A stretch of 64,000 nt of DNA from Lantana camara (taxonomy: Eukaryota > Streptophyta > Magnoliopsida > Lamiales > Verbenaceae): NCBI GenBank assembly GCA_037501455.1, contig CM074858.1:46621001-46685000 (forward strand), read 5' to 3'. Below, one piece after another: positions 1 to 9,662 of the stretch (position 1 is its first letter; each line of letters starts with the position of its first letter). The translations under genes and the position numbers were made by a program. The notes below the pieces were generated by a model. It worked only from the letters and a program-made list of their open reading frames with translations. It searched no databases and had not been told where the DNA came from.

Positions 1-147
1 CTAGAGCTGATTTGATGCTGAATTCCATGGCTTTTTGTTGATGCATCAGTTGCCTTTAGTTGCTGTAGCTTTTGCTCTGTTTTGAGCAAGAAAACAGGGG
101 AGCTTTGAGCTTTGTTCTGCTGCTGCGTGCGTTTCTGTTGTCTCTCC

Positions 148-263
148 TCGGCCGGGGAGATTTTGTACATAAAAGTACCCGGCCGGGGAGCTTTCTTCCA
201 AAAACCTACTGCATGTCGTCCCCGGCCGGGTAGTTTTGGCCTGAAAATCTCCCCGGCCGGGGA
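148..263 (+). repeat. GC palindrome cluster in LTR-A (CCCCGGCCGGGG type)
   Basis: Four copies of a CCGGCCGG core lie within 120 bp of AT-rich DNA. The copy at 250-263 is the perfect 14-bp palindrome TCCCCGGCCGGGGA; the others are imperfect. RE4 carries the related cluster at 29936-29985. Confidence 0.8.
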
Positions 264-2096
264 ATGTGCGTCTGGAAACTGCTGCTGCTGTGCTTTTGCT
301 GTTATGTATGGCTGTTGGTGCTTTAGTTTTTCCCCTTTTTCCTTCATGCATATTGAGTAGCTGAATGTTGCAAATATATATATATATGTTCCTGCATGAA
401 AATTGTGATGGTTAATGTATTGAATTGCATGCATGCATTAGTTAGGTAAATTGCATGAATTTTAGGATTTTGCATGCATGTTGTGTTGTGCATGTGCTGT
501 ACGTGCATGGCATGCATATATATATAATATATAATATAATGTGATATATATATGTATATTTAATTATATAATTATATATGTTTATTAGATATTAATTGTT
601 ATCAAATTCATGTTTTATTTAATTTCCTAAATTTAATTGAATGTATTTAATTGTTTATTTTCTAATTGTAAATGTGATTGAATGTATTTAATTGTCTAAT
701 TTCTAATTTTATATGTGATTTACTTTGTGCTAAGATTTAATTGAAATTCTTGAATTAAGTTGATTGAAAATGTGAATTATGATTTGAACGAACGTGAGTG
801 AATGATGGAATGACTTGATTATATGAATTAAATTCCTTAATCGTGCACATGAACATTTCGTAACATAATTTTATCTTTTATACGTTCATGTCATAATCAT
901 TATATTGCCGAGCGTCTTATATGGTCATATTGAGTCTCACTTCACGTTTATTGCACAGATTTTGATCCTGTTGGAGGCGAGGCCGGTCCTTGAGGCTTTC
1001 GTGTCTTCTTTTGTCAGTACAAGGTGGGTTTTTCTTCTATGTAGATACAAGACCCTATATATACCTTCAATGTGAAAGCTTTCGACCAAAATGATATATA
1101 TATAGAGAGTCGTTTTAAAGAGTAAATGTTTTCAACGTAAAGCCTTATTTTATGAACCTTACCTAATGTTTTGGCGAGAAATGATCGAATGCACGAATGG
1201 GGCCCAGGGACTTAATGTGAGTGGCTATCCGGGGAGGCACGGGCCGATGGTGATCCCTCACATTAGTTCCACCAATGAACGGCGTAACCGGACCTCGTTA
1301 GGAGTTAGCGAGGAATGGACGCTGAGCGCCATCTGGGGAGTCATGTAACCCCATTTGGTCAATGAATGGGTGGTTGGGCCTTGCAAACCCACCACCAACC
1401 CGGAGGAAGAAGGTGTAAATGTTAATGAATGTGCACAAAAGATTGATTGCATGAAAAGAATGAATAAATGAATGTTTAAATGGTTTACACAAGGTGTTGG
1501 TTGGAGATAATGCACGCCTACTCGCCGGGCCACTAAAGATCTAATGTTAATGATTCGTTATAATCCCTTTTGATGATTTCTATTCACCCACTTGGGAAAG
1601 TCTTTAAAAAACCTCACTTGGGATTATAGCTTGCATGTGATTGTTTAATTACCGTCATATATTCTATTTATGCCCTGTTTTATACCCACCAGTCCTTTTT
1701 GGACTGAACCCGTTTGGTTTTCAGTTGTGTTGTGCAGGTGTTGAGGGAGTTAGGCGGGAATACGAGTCCTAGGTCTTGCATTAGTCTCTAGCTCTTATAT
1801 TTTGAATCTTACACTTGCATACTTTTATTTCGATCATTGTATATGTATATTGATGTGGCGCGTACATGTTTTGGGCCGTGATGGCAATTGATGATGTATA
1901 TGAATGATTTTAGAGCTTGGATGCTCATGGTACATATATATATATATATGGTATATGTTCCTTTATTGCTTCCGCTTTAATGTTTTATATTGTTATATGG
2001 TTTTAAGGGTTAGCCCGCCTAGCTTAGAGTGTGTGTTCGTCCCCGTTCGTCGTGATTTGGCTCGGGTATGGATCGTCCAGTTCATATTCGGGTCGG

Positions 2097-2101
2097 GTCT
2101 C
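2097..2101 (+). repeat. Target-site duplication GTCTC of RE1, left copy
   Basis: Five bases directly before the RE1 5' LTR, repeated exactly at 12526-12530. This proves the element boundaries and that RE1 inserted into LTR-A. Confidence 0.95.
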
Positions 2102-4962
2102 TGTAACATCCCGACTGATCAGACTTTTCAGGTAACCTCTTATGTGCGCTATTCAATTATTTCCTTATGTGATATTTCATTTCTAACGTGAATTATTGAA
2201 GTTATTTGAACTTATTTGCTTTAATATGATTTTGGTTACCCTTGAACGTTTAACTTTTCTTGTTGGGTATTTTATTCGTTTCGGGTTCATATTTAATTCT
2301 AATTTTTGGTGAATTCGTGATATTTGTTAATTATATGTTTTGTGAACTCGTTTACATGCTCGTTATATGTTTTGGTATTTGTTTTAGTTGCCTTTTTGGG
2401 TTCGTTTTGGAGACGGGACCTAAAGGAGGCTAAAGAGCACTTAGCGCACCTTGGGTTCCGGGACGTGTATCTTGAGCTCGGGAATTCGGATTCGAATTCC
2501 GTCACCTCCATTGAACTCGTTTCGACGATTCGGGTTCGATGGGACAAGCCTCACATTTTTCTAAGCTCGTTAAGACCTCCGTATTTCACCCGTAACGAGC
2601 CCCTTAAGCTTGGAAGGTACCTTTTGACCTTATGAGACCTTGTGGACCCCACTTGAACCTTATCTAAGCCTAACCCTTGGGTTATACTTGAGTTAGCTAA
2701 CCATTTCAGCCCCTAAACCCCCCTAAACCGACCCATTCTCTCCCTCTCTCACCAAATCGATCAGCAAAGCAAGAAGGAAGAAGGAAGAAAACCTCTTTGT
2801 TCATTTTCAGATTTTTGTGCTCAAATCTTCATCAAAACTTCTCCAAATTTAAAGGTAAGTTCATGGTTGCAATCTACACTTACTCTTCTCTCTTTTATGT
2901 GATTTTGAGTTCAATTCTTTGGTTGGTTATTGAGATTTTACAAGCATGTGAATAGTAGTGTTGGTAGATTTGAATGATTCCTACTCCTTTCATGTTTCCT
3001 TGAGATTTGTTGTTGATAGTATGCTCCTAGGACTTGTTTCTTAGCAATTGTTGCATTTCCTTGCTTGGTAATTAGAGCATGAGTGTTGGGTTTTGTTTTG
3101 GGGTTGCTGAGTTACTGTTGAGCCGTCTGCGTTTTTCTGTACCGTGACACGGGGGTGTCACGGTTTGCCCTTTGTTGGTGACACGGGCGTGTCACCTTTT
3201 GAGTTCATTGCTCGTTTTCTGTACCGAGACACGGGGGTGTCTCGGCTTGCCTTGTTTCGGTGACACGGGCGTGTCACCTCCTAGTTCCCGTTGTTTAGTT
3301 CTGTACTGAGACACGGGGGTGTCTCAGCTTGCCCTTCCCGGGGGACACGGGCGTGTCTCCTAGGAACTCTAGTTTCGTTCGTTTTGTTTCCTTTCCGTTG
3401 TTTCTTGTTGTTTATTCCTGCCTCGTTTATGATATATGTCCGATTATGCTTTGAATGCTCATAAATGATCTAAATGTGGACTCATTTCATATCATTTGCA
3501 TCATAACCATACATACACATGTACCGAGCGTCAATGTGGTTCATATTGAGTCTAAGAGTGTCTCTTGTTGTTTGCCTTGTTCAGAGGATCTTCCTGTAGG
3601 GGACGAGCTTGCTCCGTAGGTGTCCGGTTTCCTCTTTTGACTCCGCTTCGTTCGTTGCCAAGGTGAGGTTTTGTTCTTTTAGTTATTCGACCTATAACCC
3701 TACTTGATTTGAAGCCTCGCATGTGGATATGTATAATATATGGTAAATAAGTGTATGATACTTATGTTGCAGGATTTATCCCATTTGTTATAAGAATTTG
3801 AAAACGTTTGTATAAGTATATACGCTATTTTGCTTTTGCTTGAAAAGTTTAGTTTTCCGCAAGTGTGTGTGTGTGTGTGAGCGAGATGTGGCTTTGAAAG
3901 ATAAGCTTTGAGGTATATTTGTGTGACTTTCGTGATATGTTTGGGCCCCGGAGTGTGGTATGGTAATCTCGGGACGGCCGGGGGGTCGCCGAGCTCTTCC
4001 ATCAACACCTCCATTTGAGAGTCTCGCCCAACCTTAGGAGGTTGAGGAAGGGTGTTTCTCTTGAGCCGGCGGAGGCAACCGCTGAAGGTTTCAAGGTAGT
4101 AATTAAACCTTGTCTCGTTTGTGTATGTGGATAGTTAGGGCCGATCAACCCTTCTATCAACCGGTGTTGGGGATGGATTCTGATTTGTTTTGCTTTGCTT
4201 TGTTCTTTGTATTTGGAAGTTGGGGATGTGTGTGACTCGTACTCGCCGAGTTGGTTAAGCTTTGTATGATCTACGGAACGAGAGCGGATTCTAAATTCAC
4301 CTAAAACTTGGAGTCTTGTTTTGCCCTTTTCCCTTTCCTTTAACTTATATATATCTATATCACGGGAATTAATTTGGCTTGCAAAAACCACTCTCGGTTC
4401 AAGGATCTTTCCATTTGAGTAAGTGCTTTGCTCTATATATATATCGGGTGCGTGAGTTAGCCCCCTCACTAGTCGCTAGGACTAACCCTCGTTGTTGTTT
4501 TCCCCTTTTTCCTTTCTTTTGAGTTTGCAGGTTCTTCCGAGTCAAGCTAGGCGGCAAGTGTCTTTTGGGTTTACTTGTGGTTTAGCTTGGGTCTTCATGC
4601 ATTCGTAGTGGATTACTTCTACTCTTATTGCTGTATTTTGGATTATGTATTTATGATTACACTTACTCTATTTTGGGCCGAGATGGCATTGTCTATTCTG
4701 TTTATAAACTGGCGTGAATGGTTGACCCTTCCCCACTTTTGAAATGTATATGTGGTCTTGGGATATATGTTGATTATAAATTGCTTCCGTTACTCTGATT
4801 TTAATTCTTGCAGTTCTTGGGGGTCTAGGCCGCCTAGCGAGGGTGTGAGTTTTGTGTGTCTCCCGTTCGCTATGGTCTGATACGGGTGCGGACTTCCATT
4901 TCGCTACTCGTGTTGGACCTTAGTGCGGGGGATGTGGCACCCTTCGCTCTGGGGGTGTTACA
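2102..4962 (+). repeat. RE1 5' LTR
   Basis: Starts TGTAACATCCC and ends GGTGTTACA. Landmarks in order: donor-like CAG|GTAACC at 2129; a block at 2400-2570 shared with the RE4 and RE6 LTRs; a purine- and A-rich leader ending AAAG|GTAAGT (GT at 2855); a palindrome array 3141-3360; an exon-like block 3585-3662 between TTCAG and AAG|GTGAGG; a (TG)n run near 3863; a hairpin TAGTC...GACTA at 4470-4484; TTTGCAG at 4524-4530; GCTAGGCGGC at 4546 and its exact complement at 4829; and a CCCGTTCGCTATGG/GTGCGGGGGATGTGG end block. No clear TATA box was found. Confidence 0.93.
3141..3360 (+). repeat. Array of six ACACGGGNGTGT palindromes, RE1 5' LTR
   Basis: Six inverted repeats of about 20-24 bp alternate between a GGGG and a GGGC centre. 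Arms include ACCGTGACAC with GTGTCACGGT (3141-3164), GGTGACAC with GTGTCACC (3177-3196 and 3259-3278), CCGAGACAC with GTGTCTCGG (3224-3245), and CTGAGACAC with GTGTCTCAG (3306-3327). Arms differ between units, but both sides change together, so pairing is kept. Confidence 0.9.
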
Positions 4963-4970
4963 TCCTGGCG

Positions 4971-4983
4971 TGGTATCAGAGCT
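4971..4983 (+). other. RE1 primer binding site (initiator tRNA-Met)
   Basis: TGGTATCAGAGCT, 8 bp after the 5' LTR. It complements the 3' end of plant initiator tRNA-Met, the usual primer of Ty3/Gypsy reverse transcription. Confidence 0.93.
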
Positions 4984-5171
4984 CTCGGTTGCAAAACTAG
5001 AGCTCTGGAGTCGTGTTGAGTCTGTCTAGGTCGTTCGGTATAGGAGTATGTGACTATTTACATTCATTCACATCTCTACGTGACTTATTTGCTTAAATTT
5101 GTGATAATTGACTACATAATCATGAACTGAACCCCATGCATCGATATCTTCTTGATTTGTGTATTTTCAGG

Positions 5172-5771
5172 ATGCCTCCAAGAAGGAGAGCAGATAGGGA
5201 ACAGACTCCTGATCTTAATCAACCCCCTCCACAAGCACCTCCACCTCCTCCGATGAATGCTGAGAATATTGTGCAGGCCCTTCTGAACCAGCTTCAGCAG
5301 AACCAAAGGAATAATCCACCATGGGAAGGACAAGGTGGGCAAGTAACTCCGGCCTTTAAGGAGTTCAGAAACAACAATCCGCCGAAGTGGTATGGAGGAG
5401 ATGACATCCAAGCCGAGGAGTGGTTGTCGGAGGTTGCGGGAATTTGGGAAATTTACCCCGCTCCTTCGCATGAGAAAGCTCTTTGTACGGCCCGGTTTGT
5501 TCAAGGTCCCGCATCCAATTGGCTCAAAGCTATGAGAGCCCGATTGGAGAGGAATGGAGAGGAATTCGATTGGGAAAGCTTTGTGAGAGAGTTTCGTCAT
5601 AAGTATGTTCCATCAAGTGCTCATGAGAGAAGGTTGCAACAATTTACAGAACTGAGACAAGGGAATCGATCGGTTGAAGAGTATATTTTGGAATTTGAGA
5701 GACTTGCACCGTACGCCCACACATCACCAATGATGATACTCAGAAGGCCCGGAACTTTATTCATGGTTTAA
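5172..5771 (+). pseudogene. gag: RE1 gag, N-terminal part, ended by a frameshift
   Basis: Codes for the capsid part of the retrotransposon Gag, which assembles virus-like particles. I chose ATG 5172 (MPPRRR...) because RE2 and RE7 start at the same place and because it directly follows TTTTCAG, a strong 3' splice-site-like sequence. A proline-rich N-terminus precedes the conserved capsid region ([29 protein letters not shown]). After ...RLAPYA (codon at 5715-5717) the frame is lost by comparison with RE2, as if one base were deleted. The remaining 17 codons to 5771 are out of frame, and the true sequence continues in another frame at 5720. Confidence 0.9.
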
Positions 5772-8700
5772 GATATGAAGTCCAGGATGCTCTTAAGGCA
5801 GCTACAGTGGATACATGGGAGAAGGCTACGAGGAAGGCAATTAAGGTGGAAGCCAACAACAAGAGATTGAGGCCGACTTACTCTTCGGGCCAAGGTTCGA
5901 GCTCTAATTTGGGGAAGAGGCCTGTATCCTATAGTGGGCCTCCGGTCTTCAAACCCCAAGGTCCTACTACTTCAGTCAAGAAAGCTCGACCTCTGGTACC
6001 GACGGCACTAGCTTTACCGGCCCCGATTCAGTGTAGTTATTGCAAGGGTCCCAACCACACTGAGGAGAATTGCCGGAAGAAATTGAGAAGATGTTATAAA
6101 TGTGGAGAGCCTGGCCATATGATCAGTACTTGTCCTCAAGTGAGAGCACCTCAGCCTCGAGTTCCTCCGCCGTTGAATGTGATGCCTCCGAGAGCACCGA
6201 TCCAAGCAAGAGCCTATGCTTTGGAGGGCGAGGAAGAGAATGTAGAGGTGGATGCCAATGCCGTTGTTGAAGGTACTATCTACATTCATGGCATTCCATT
6301 GCATGCATTGTTTGATCCGGGAGCAACGCATTCATTTATTGCTTCCCGGCTTGCTTCTACTCTTCCCTTGCCTGTTGCTTGCCTAGATGATTCCTTTATT
6401 GTTTCTTCTCCCCTTGGTGCTACTTTGTCTACGAATTGTGTTTACCGAGGTTGTCCGGTGGTTGTGGAAGATCATGAGTATCCGGCAGATCTGATCAAGA
6501 TGCCTATTAAGAAGTATGGGGTAATTCTGGGAATGGACTGGTTGTACCGTTACCGAGCCATGATGGATTGTTTTGCTAAGAGGGTGACTTTGGGTTCTAC
6601 GGTCTTTGCGGGTCAGAGGTTGAAGACCTGCCCGTTTATTTCCTTCATGGAAGCAAGTAGACTGTTTCGGGACGGTGCGACGGGCTATGTGGCCTACCTT
6701 TTGAATAAGCCAAAGGATCAGGCCAAGCTCGAAGAGACGGAGATCGCGAAAGAATTCCCCGATGTGTTTCCGGAGAACTTGGGATCTTTACCTCCTGATC
6801 GGGACGTCGAGTTTGTGATAGATCTCTATCCCGGAGCAGAACCGTATGCGAAATCTCCCTATAGGATGGCTCCAGCCGAGTTGAAGGAGTTAAAGATGCA
6901 ATTGGACGAGCTCTTAGAGTGTGGTTACATTCGCCCGAGCACTTCTCCGTGGGGTGCTCCGGTCCTGTTTGTAAAGAAGAAAGACGGGACTTTGCGAATA
7001 TGTATTGACTACCGTGAGCTGAACTGGCTAACGGTTAAGAACAAATACCCGCTCCCTCACATTGAAGAGTTGTTCGACCTCCTGCAAGGGTCGAGGGTTT
7101 ATTCCAAGTTGGACTTAAGGCAAGGGTATTACCAGTTGCGTATCCGGGAGGGAGATATACCGAAGACGGGTTTCAACACGAGATATGGGCATTTTGAGTT
7201 TGTGGTCATGCCTTTTGGTCTGACCAATGCCCCAGCCGCGTTTATGGATATGATGCACCGAATATTCCGGCCTTACCTCGATAAATTTGTGGTCATCTTT
7301 ATAGATGATATTCTGGTGTATTCGAGGTCCGAAGAAGAGCACGCGCGGCATTTGAGCATTGTCTTGTCTAAACTTCGGGAACACAGATTGTTCGCCAAGT
7401 TCAGTAAGTGCGAGTTCTGGTTGGATCGAGTTTCCTTTTTGGGTCACTTCATTTCAGGGAATGGTATAGAAGTGGATCCGGCGAAGATTGAAACGGTGAT
7501 GCTTTGGAAACCACCGAAGAATGCCTCGGAAGTGAGAAGTTTTCTCGGGTTGGCAGGATATTATAGACGCTTTGTGAAAGATTTCTCGAAGATTGCTTCC
7601 CCGTTGACCCGGTTAACTAAGAAAGAGGTGAAGTTTGAGTGGGATGAGGTGTGTGAGAAGAGTTTCCAAACCCTTAAGGAGAGGTTGACTACTGCACCGG
7701 TTTTAACCCTACCCGAGGGTTCGGAAGGCTACTCAGTTTACACCGATGCTTCGAAGGAAGGTCTCGGTTGTGTGTTAATGCGGAATGGTAAGGTTGAAGC
7801 CTACGCCTCAAGGAAGTTAAAGGATCTTGAGAAGAACTATCCCACTCATGACTTGGAACTCGCCGCAGTGGTGTTTTCTTTGATGAAATGGCGGCATTAC
7901 CTTTATGGAATCACTTTTGAAGTGTTCACCGACCACCAGAGTCTTAAGTATCTGTTTACCCAGAAGGATTTGAACGTAAGACAGAGGAGATGGATGGAGA
8001 CACTCGAGGATTATGATTGTAAGATTCAGTACCATCCGGGTAAAGCCAATGTGGTGGCGGATGCTTTGAGTAGGAAAGTGAATGTTTCAGGTTTGGAAGC
8101 AGGTTCTAGTAGACAGGGTTCAGTGGTTCTGGTTTCGGAGGCTCGATTGGCTAATATTTCGGTTCAGCCGGTTTTGAAGCAGAGACTGATAGAAGCTCAA
8201 TCTATGGATCCAGAGATTCAGAAATTGATAGCGAAGTCAAGGATTGATCCTGAAACCGAGTTTGGATTTGATGATTTAGGATTGTTCAGGTTGAAGGCTC
8301 GGGTTTGTGTTCCGGAAGATTTTAAGCAGTTGGTACTTGATGAAGCCCACAAGTCAGCGTATGCAGTACATCCCGGTACCACCAAAATGTACAAGGATCT
8401 AAGGACTTTATACTGGTGGAACGGCATGAAGAGAGACGTTGCTAACTATGTTAGGAGATGTCAAACATGCCAAGTGGTGAAAGCAGAACACCAGAAACCG
8501 GGAGGAACTCTCCAACCACTTCCAATACCCGAGTGGAAGTGGGAGCAAGTGACAATGGACTTCGTGTCCGGCTTACCAAGGACCAAAGGAGGTTCCGATG
8601 GAATTTGGGTGATTATTGATCGGTTGACGAAGTCGGCGCATTTTCTTAAGGTGAAGATGTCCGATAAGGTTCCTAAGTTGGCCCGGTTATATCGGAAGGA

Positions 8701-9634
8701 GATTGTTAGATTGCATGGTACCCCGGTCAGCATTGTTTCAGATAGAGATCCTCGGTTCACATCCAGTTTTTGGCAGGAATTACAGAAGTGTTTGGGGACG
8801 AAGCTCCACTTTAGTACTGCATTTCACCCACAGACGGACGGTCAATCCGAAAGGTTAATAAGGTATCTTGAGGACATGCTTCGTGCTTGTGCCTTAGATT
8901 CTCAGGATTCGTGGGATGAACAGTTGGATTTGATTGAGTATGCCTACAACAACAGCTTTCAGTCTTCTATTGGGATGGCACCGTATGAGGCGTTATATGG
9001 AAGGAAATGTAGATCCCCTCTCTTTTGGGATATTGATGAATGGAGGTGGACCAAAGCTGGAAAGCTCGAGAGAGCTAAGAAACCTAAGGAAATTCAGGAT
9101 ACCATCGAGAGGGTGAAAGTGATTAAACAGAGGTTGAAAGTGGCTCAAGACCGGCAAAAGAGTTATGCAGATAGGAGAAGACGACCCTTAGAGTTCGAGA
9201 AAGGAGATAAGGTCTTTTTAAAGGCATCTCCTAGAAAAGGGTATGCTCGGATTGGTAAAGACGGGAAGCTTAACCCTCGCTATTTAGGCCCCTTTGAGAT
9301 CCTTGATCGAGTTGGGGAAGTAGCTTACAAACTTGATTTACCGCCGAGTTTGAATTGGATTCACAATGTGTTCCATGTCTCGCAGCTTCGGAAACATTAT
9401 CCCGATGAGTCTTCTATTCTTCCTGTTGAGAAAGTTCAGTTAGAGCCGGATTTGACTTTTAAGAAGTATCCAGTTCAGGTGTTGGATCGAAAGATGCAAG
9501 AGTTGAGGAATAGACAGATCCCTCTTGTGAAAGTCCTGTGGCGTGATCAAGAATCCGAAGAAGCTACTTGGGAGACTGAGGATAAGATGAAACAGTTGTA
9601 TCCGGATCTTTTCAAGACCTCGCCTCGGACCTGA
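5720..9634 (+). pseudogene. gag-pol: RE1 gag C-terminus and pol (PR-RT-RH-INT-chromodomain)
   Basis: Open from 5720 to the TGA at 9632-9634; an in-frame ATG occurs at 5807. Order: end of capsid; two zinc knuckles (CSYC...C at 6032, [14 protein letters not shown] at 6092); aspartic protease LFDPGATHS near 6307; reverse transcriptase with FIDD at 7298-7309; RNase H starting at YTDAS near 7738; integrase zinc finger (H...H, C..C, 8340-8470) and DDE core (MDF near 8552, SDRDPRF near 8738, GQSE near 8839); a GPF motif near 9289; and a chromodomain-like tail 9470-9616. All catalytic residues are present. Because gag is frameshifted just upstream, this copy would need frameshifting or help in trans. 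Confidence 0.93.
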
Positions 9635-9648
9635 GGACAGGTCCTTTT

Positions 9649-9662
9649 GAAGGAGGGAGGGT
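9649..9662 (+). other. RE1 polypurine tract
   Basis: GAAGGAGGGAGGG directly before the 3' LTR, where plus-strand DNA synthesis would be primed. Unlike RE2, the polyprotein stops before it. Confidence 0.88.

Larger units (their letters stand above)
1..2101 (+). mobile_element. LTR-A, left part of an LTR (5' end outside window)
   Basis: This is the 3' two-thirds of a long LTR, interrupted at 2101 by RE1 and resumed at 12531. It aligns by eye with the RE4 LTR from about 29780 onward: the same GGGGAG palindromes, the same block near 1190-1340 (compare 31010-31170) and the same 3' landmarks. An exon-like block 959-1023 lies between TTGCACAG and AAG|GTGGG. A hairpin CAGTCC...GGACTG lies at 1690-1706. 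TTAGGCGGG at 1750 pairs with CCCGCCTAGC at 2014. AT-rich repeats occupy 370-570. The short ORFs here are not conserved and are not called. No primer site follows its end at 12568, so it is a solo LTR or a 3' LTR. Confidence 0.85.

Noticed and set aside
46..360. Overlapping ~80-100 codon ORFs on both strands at the left edge
   Set aside because: They arise from the GC palindromes and flanking LTR sequence, have low-complexity products, and are not kept in the related RE4 LTR.
2299..2635. ORFs of 82 and 103 codons repeated at 9860-10196
   Set aside because: They recur only because they lie in the two RE1 LTRs. Opposite-strand overlap and no recognisable motif argue against genes.
3141..3360. 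CRISPR array
   Set aside because: Units are palindromes with no unique spacers of constant length, in a plant LTR, and there are no cas genes.
4002..4469. 155-codon minus-strand ORF repeated at 11564-12031
   Set aside because: Present in both RE1 LTRs but antisense to the element, across splice-like signals and the conserved hairpin. Composition explains it better than coding.
4971..4983. tRNA gene
   Set aside because: These TGGTATCAGAGC sites are primer-binding sites complementary to a tRNA 3' end; no cloverleaf is encoded around them.
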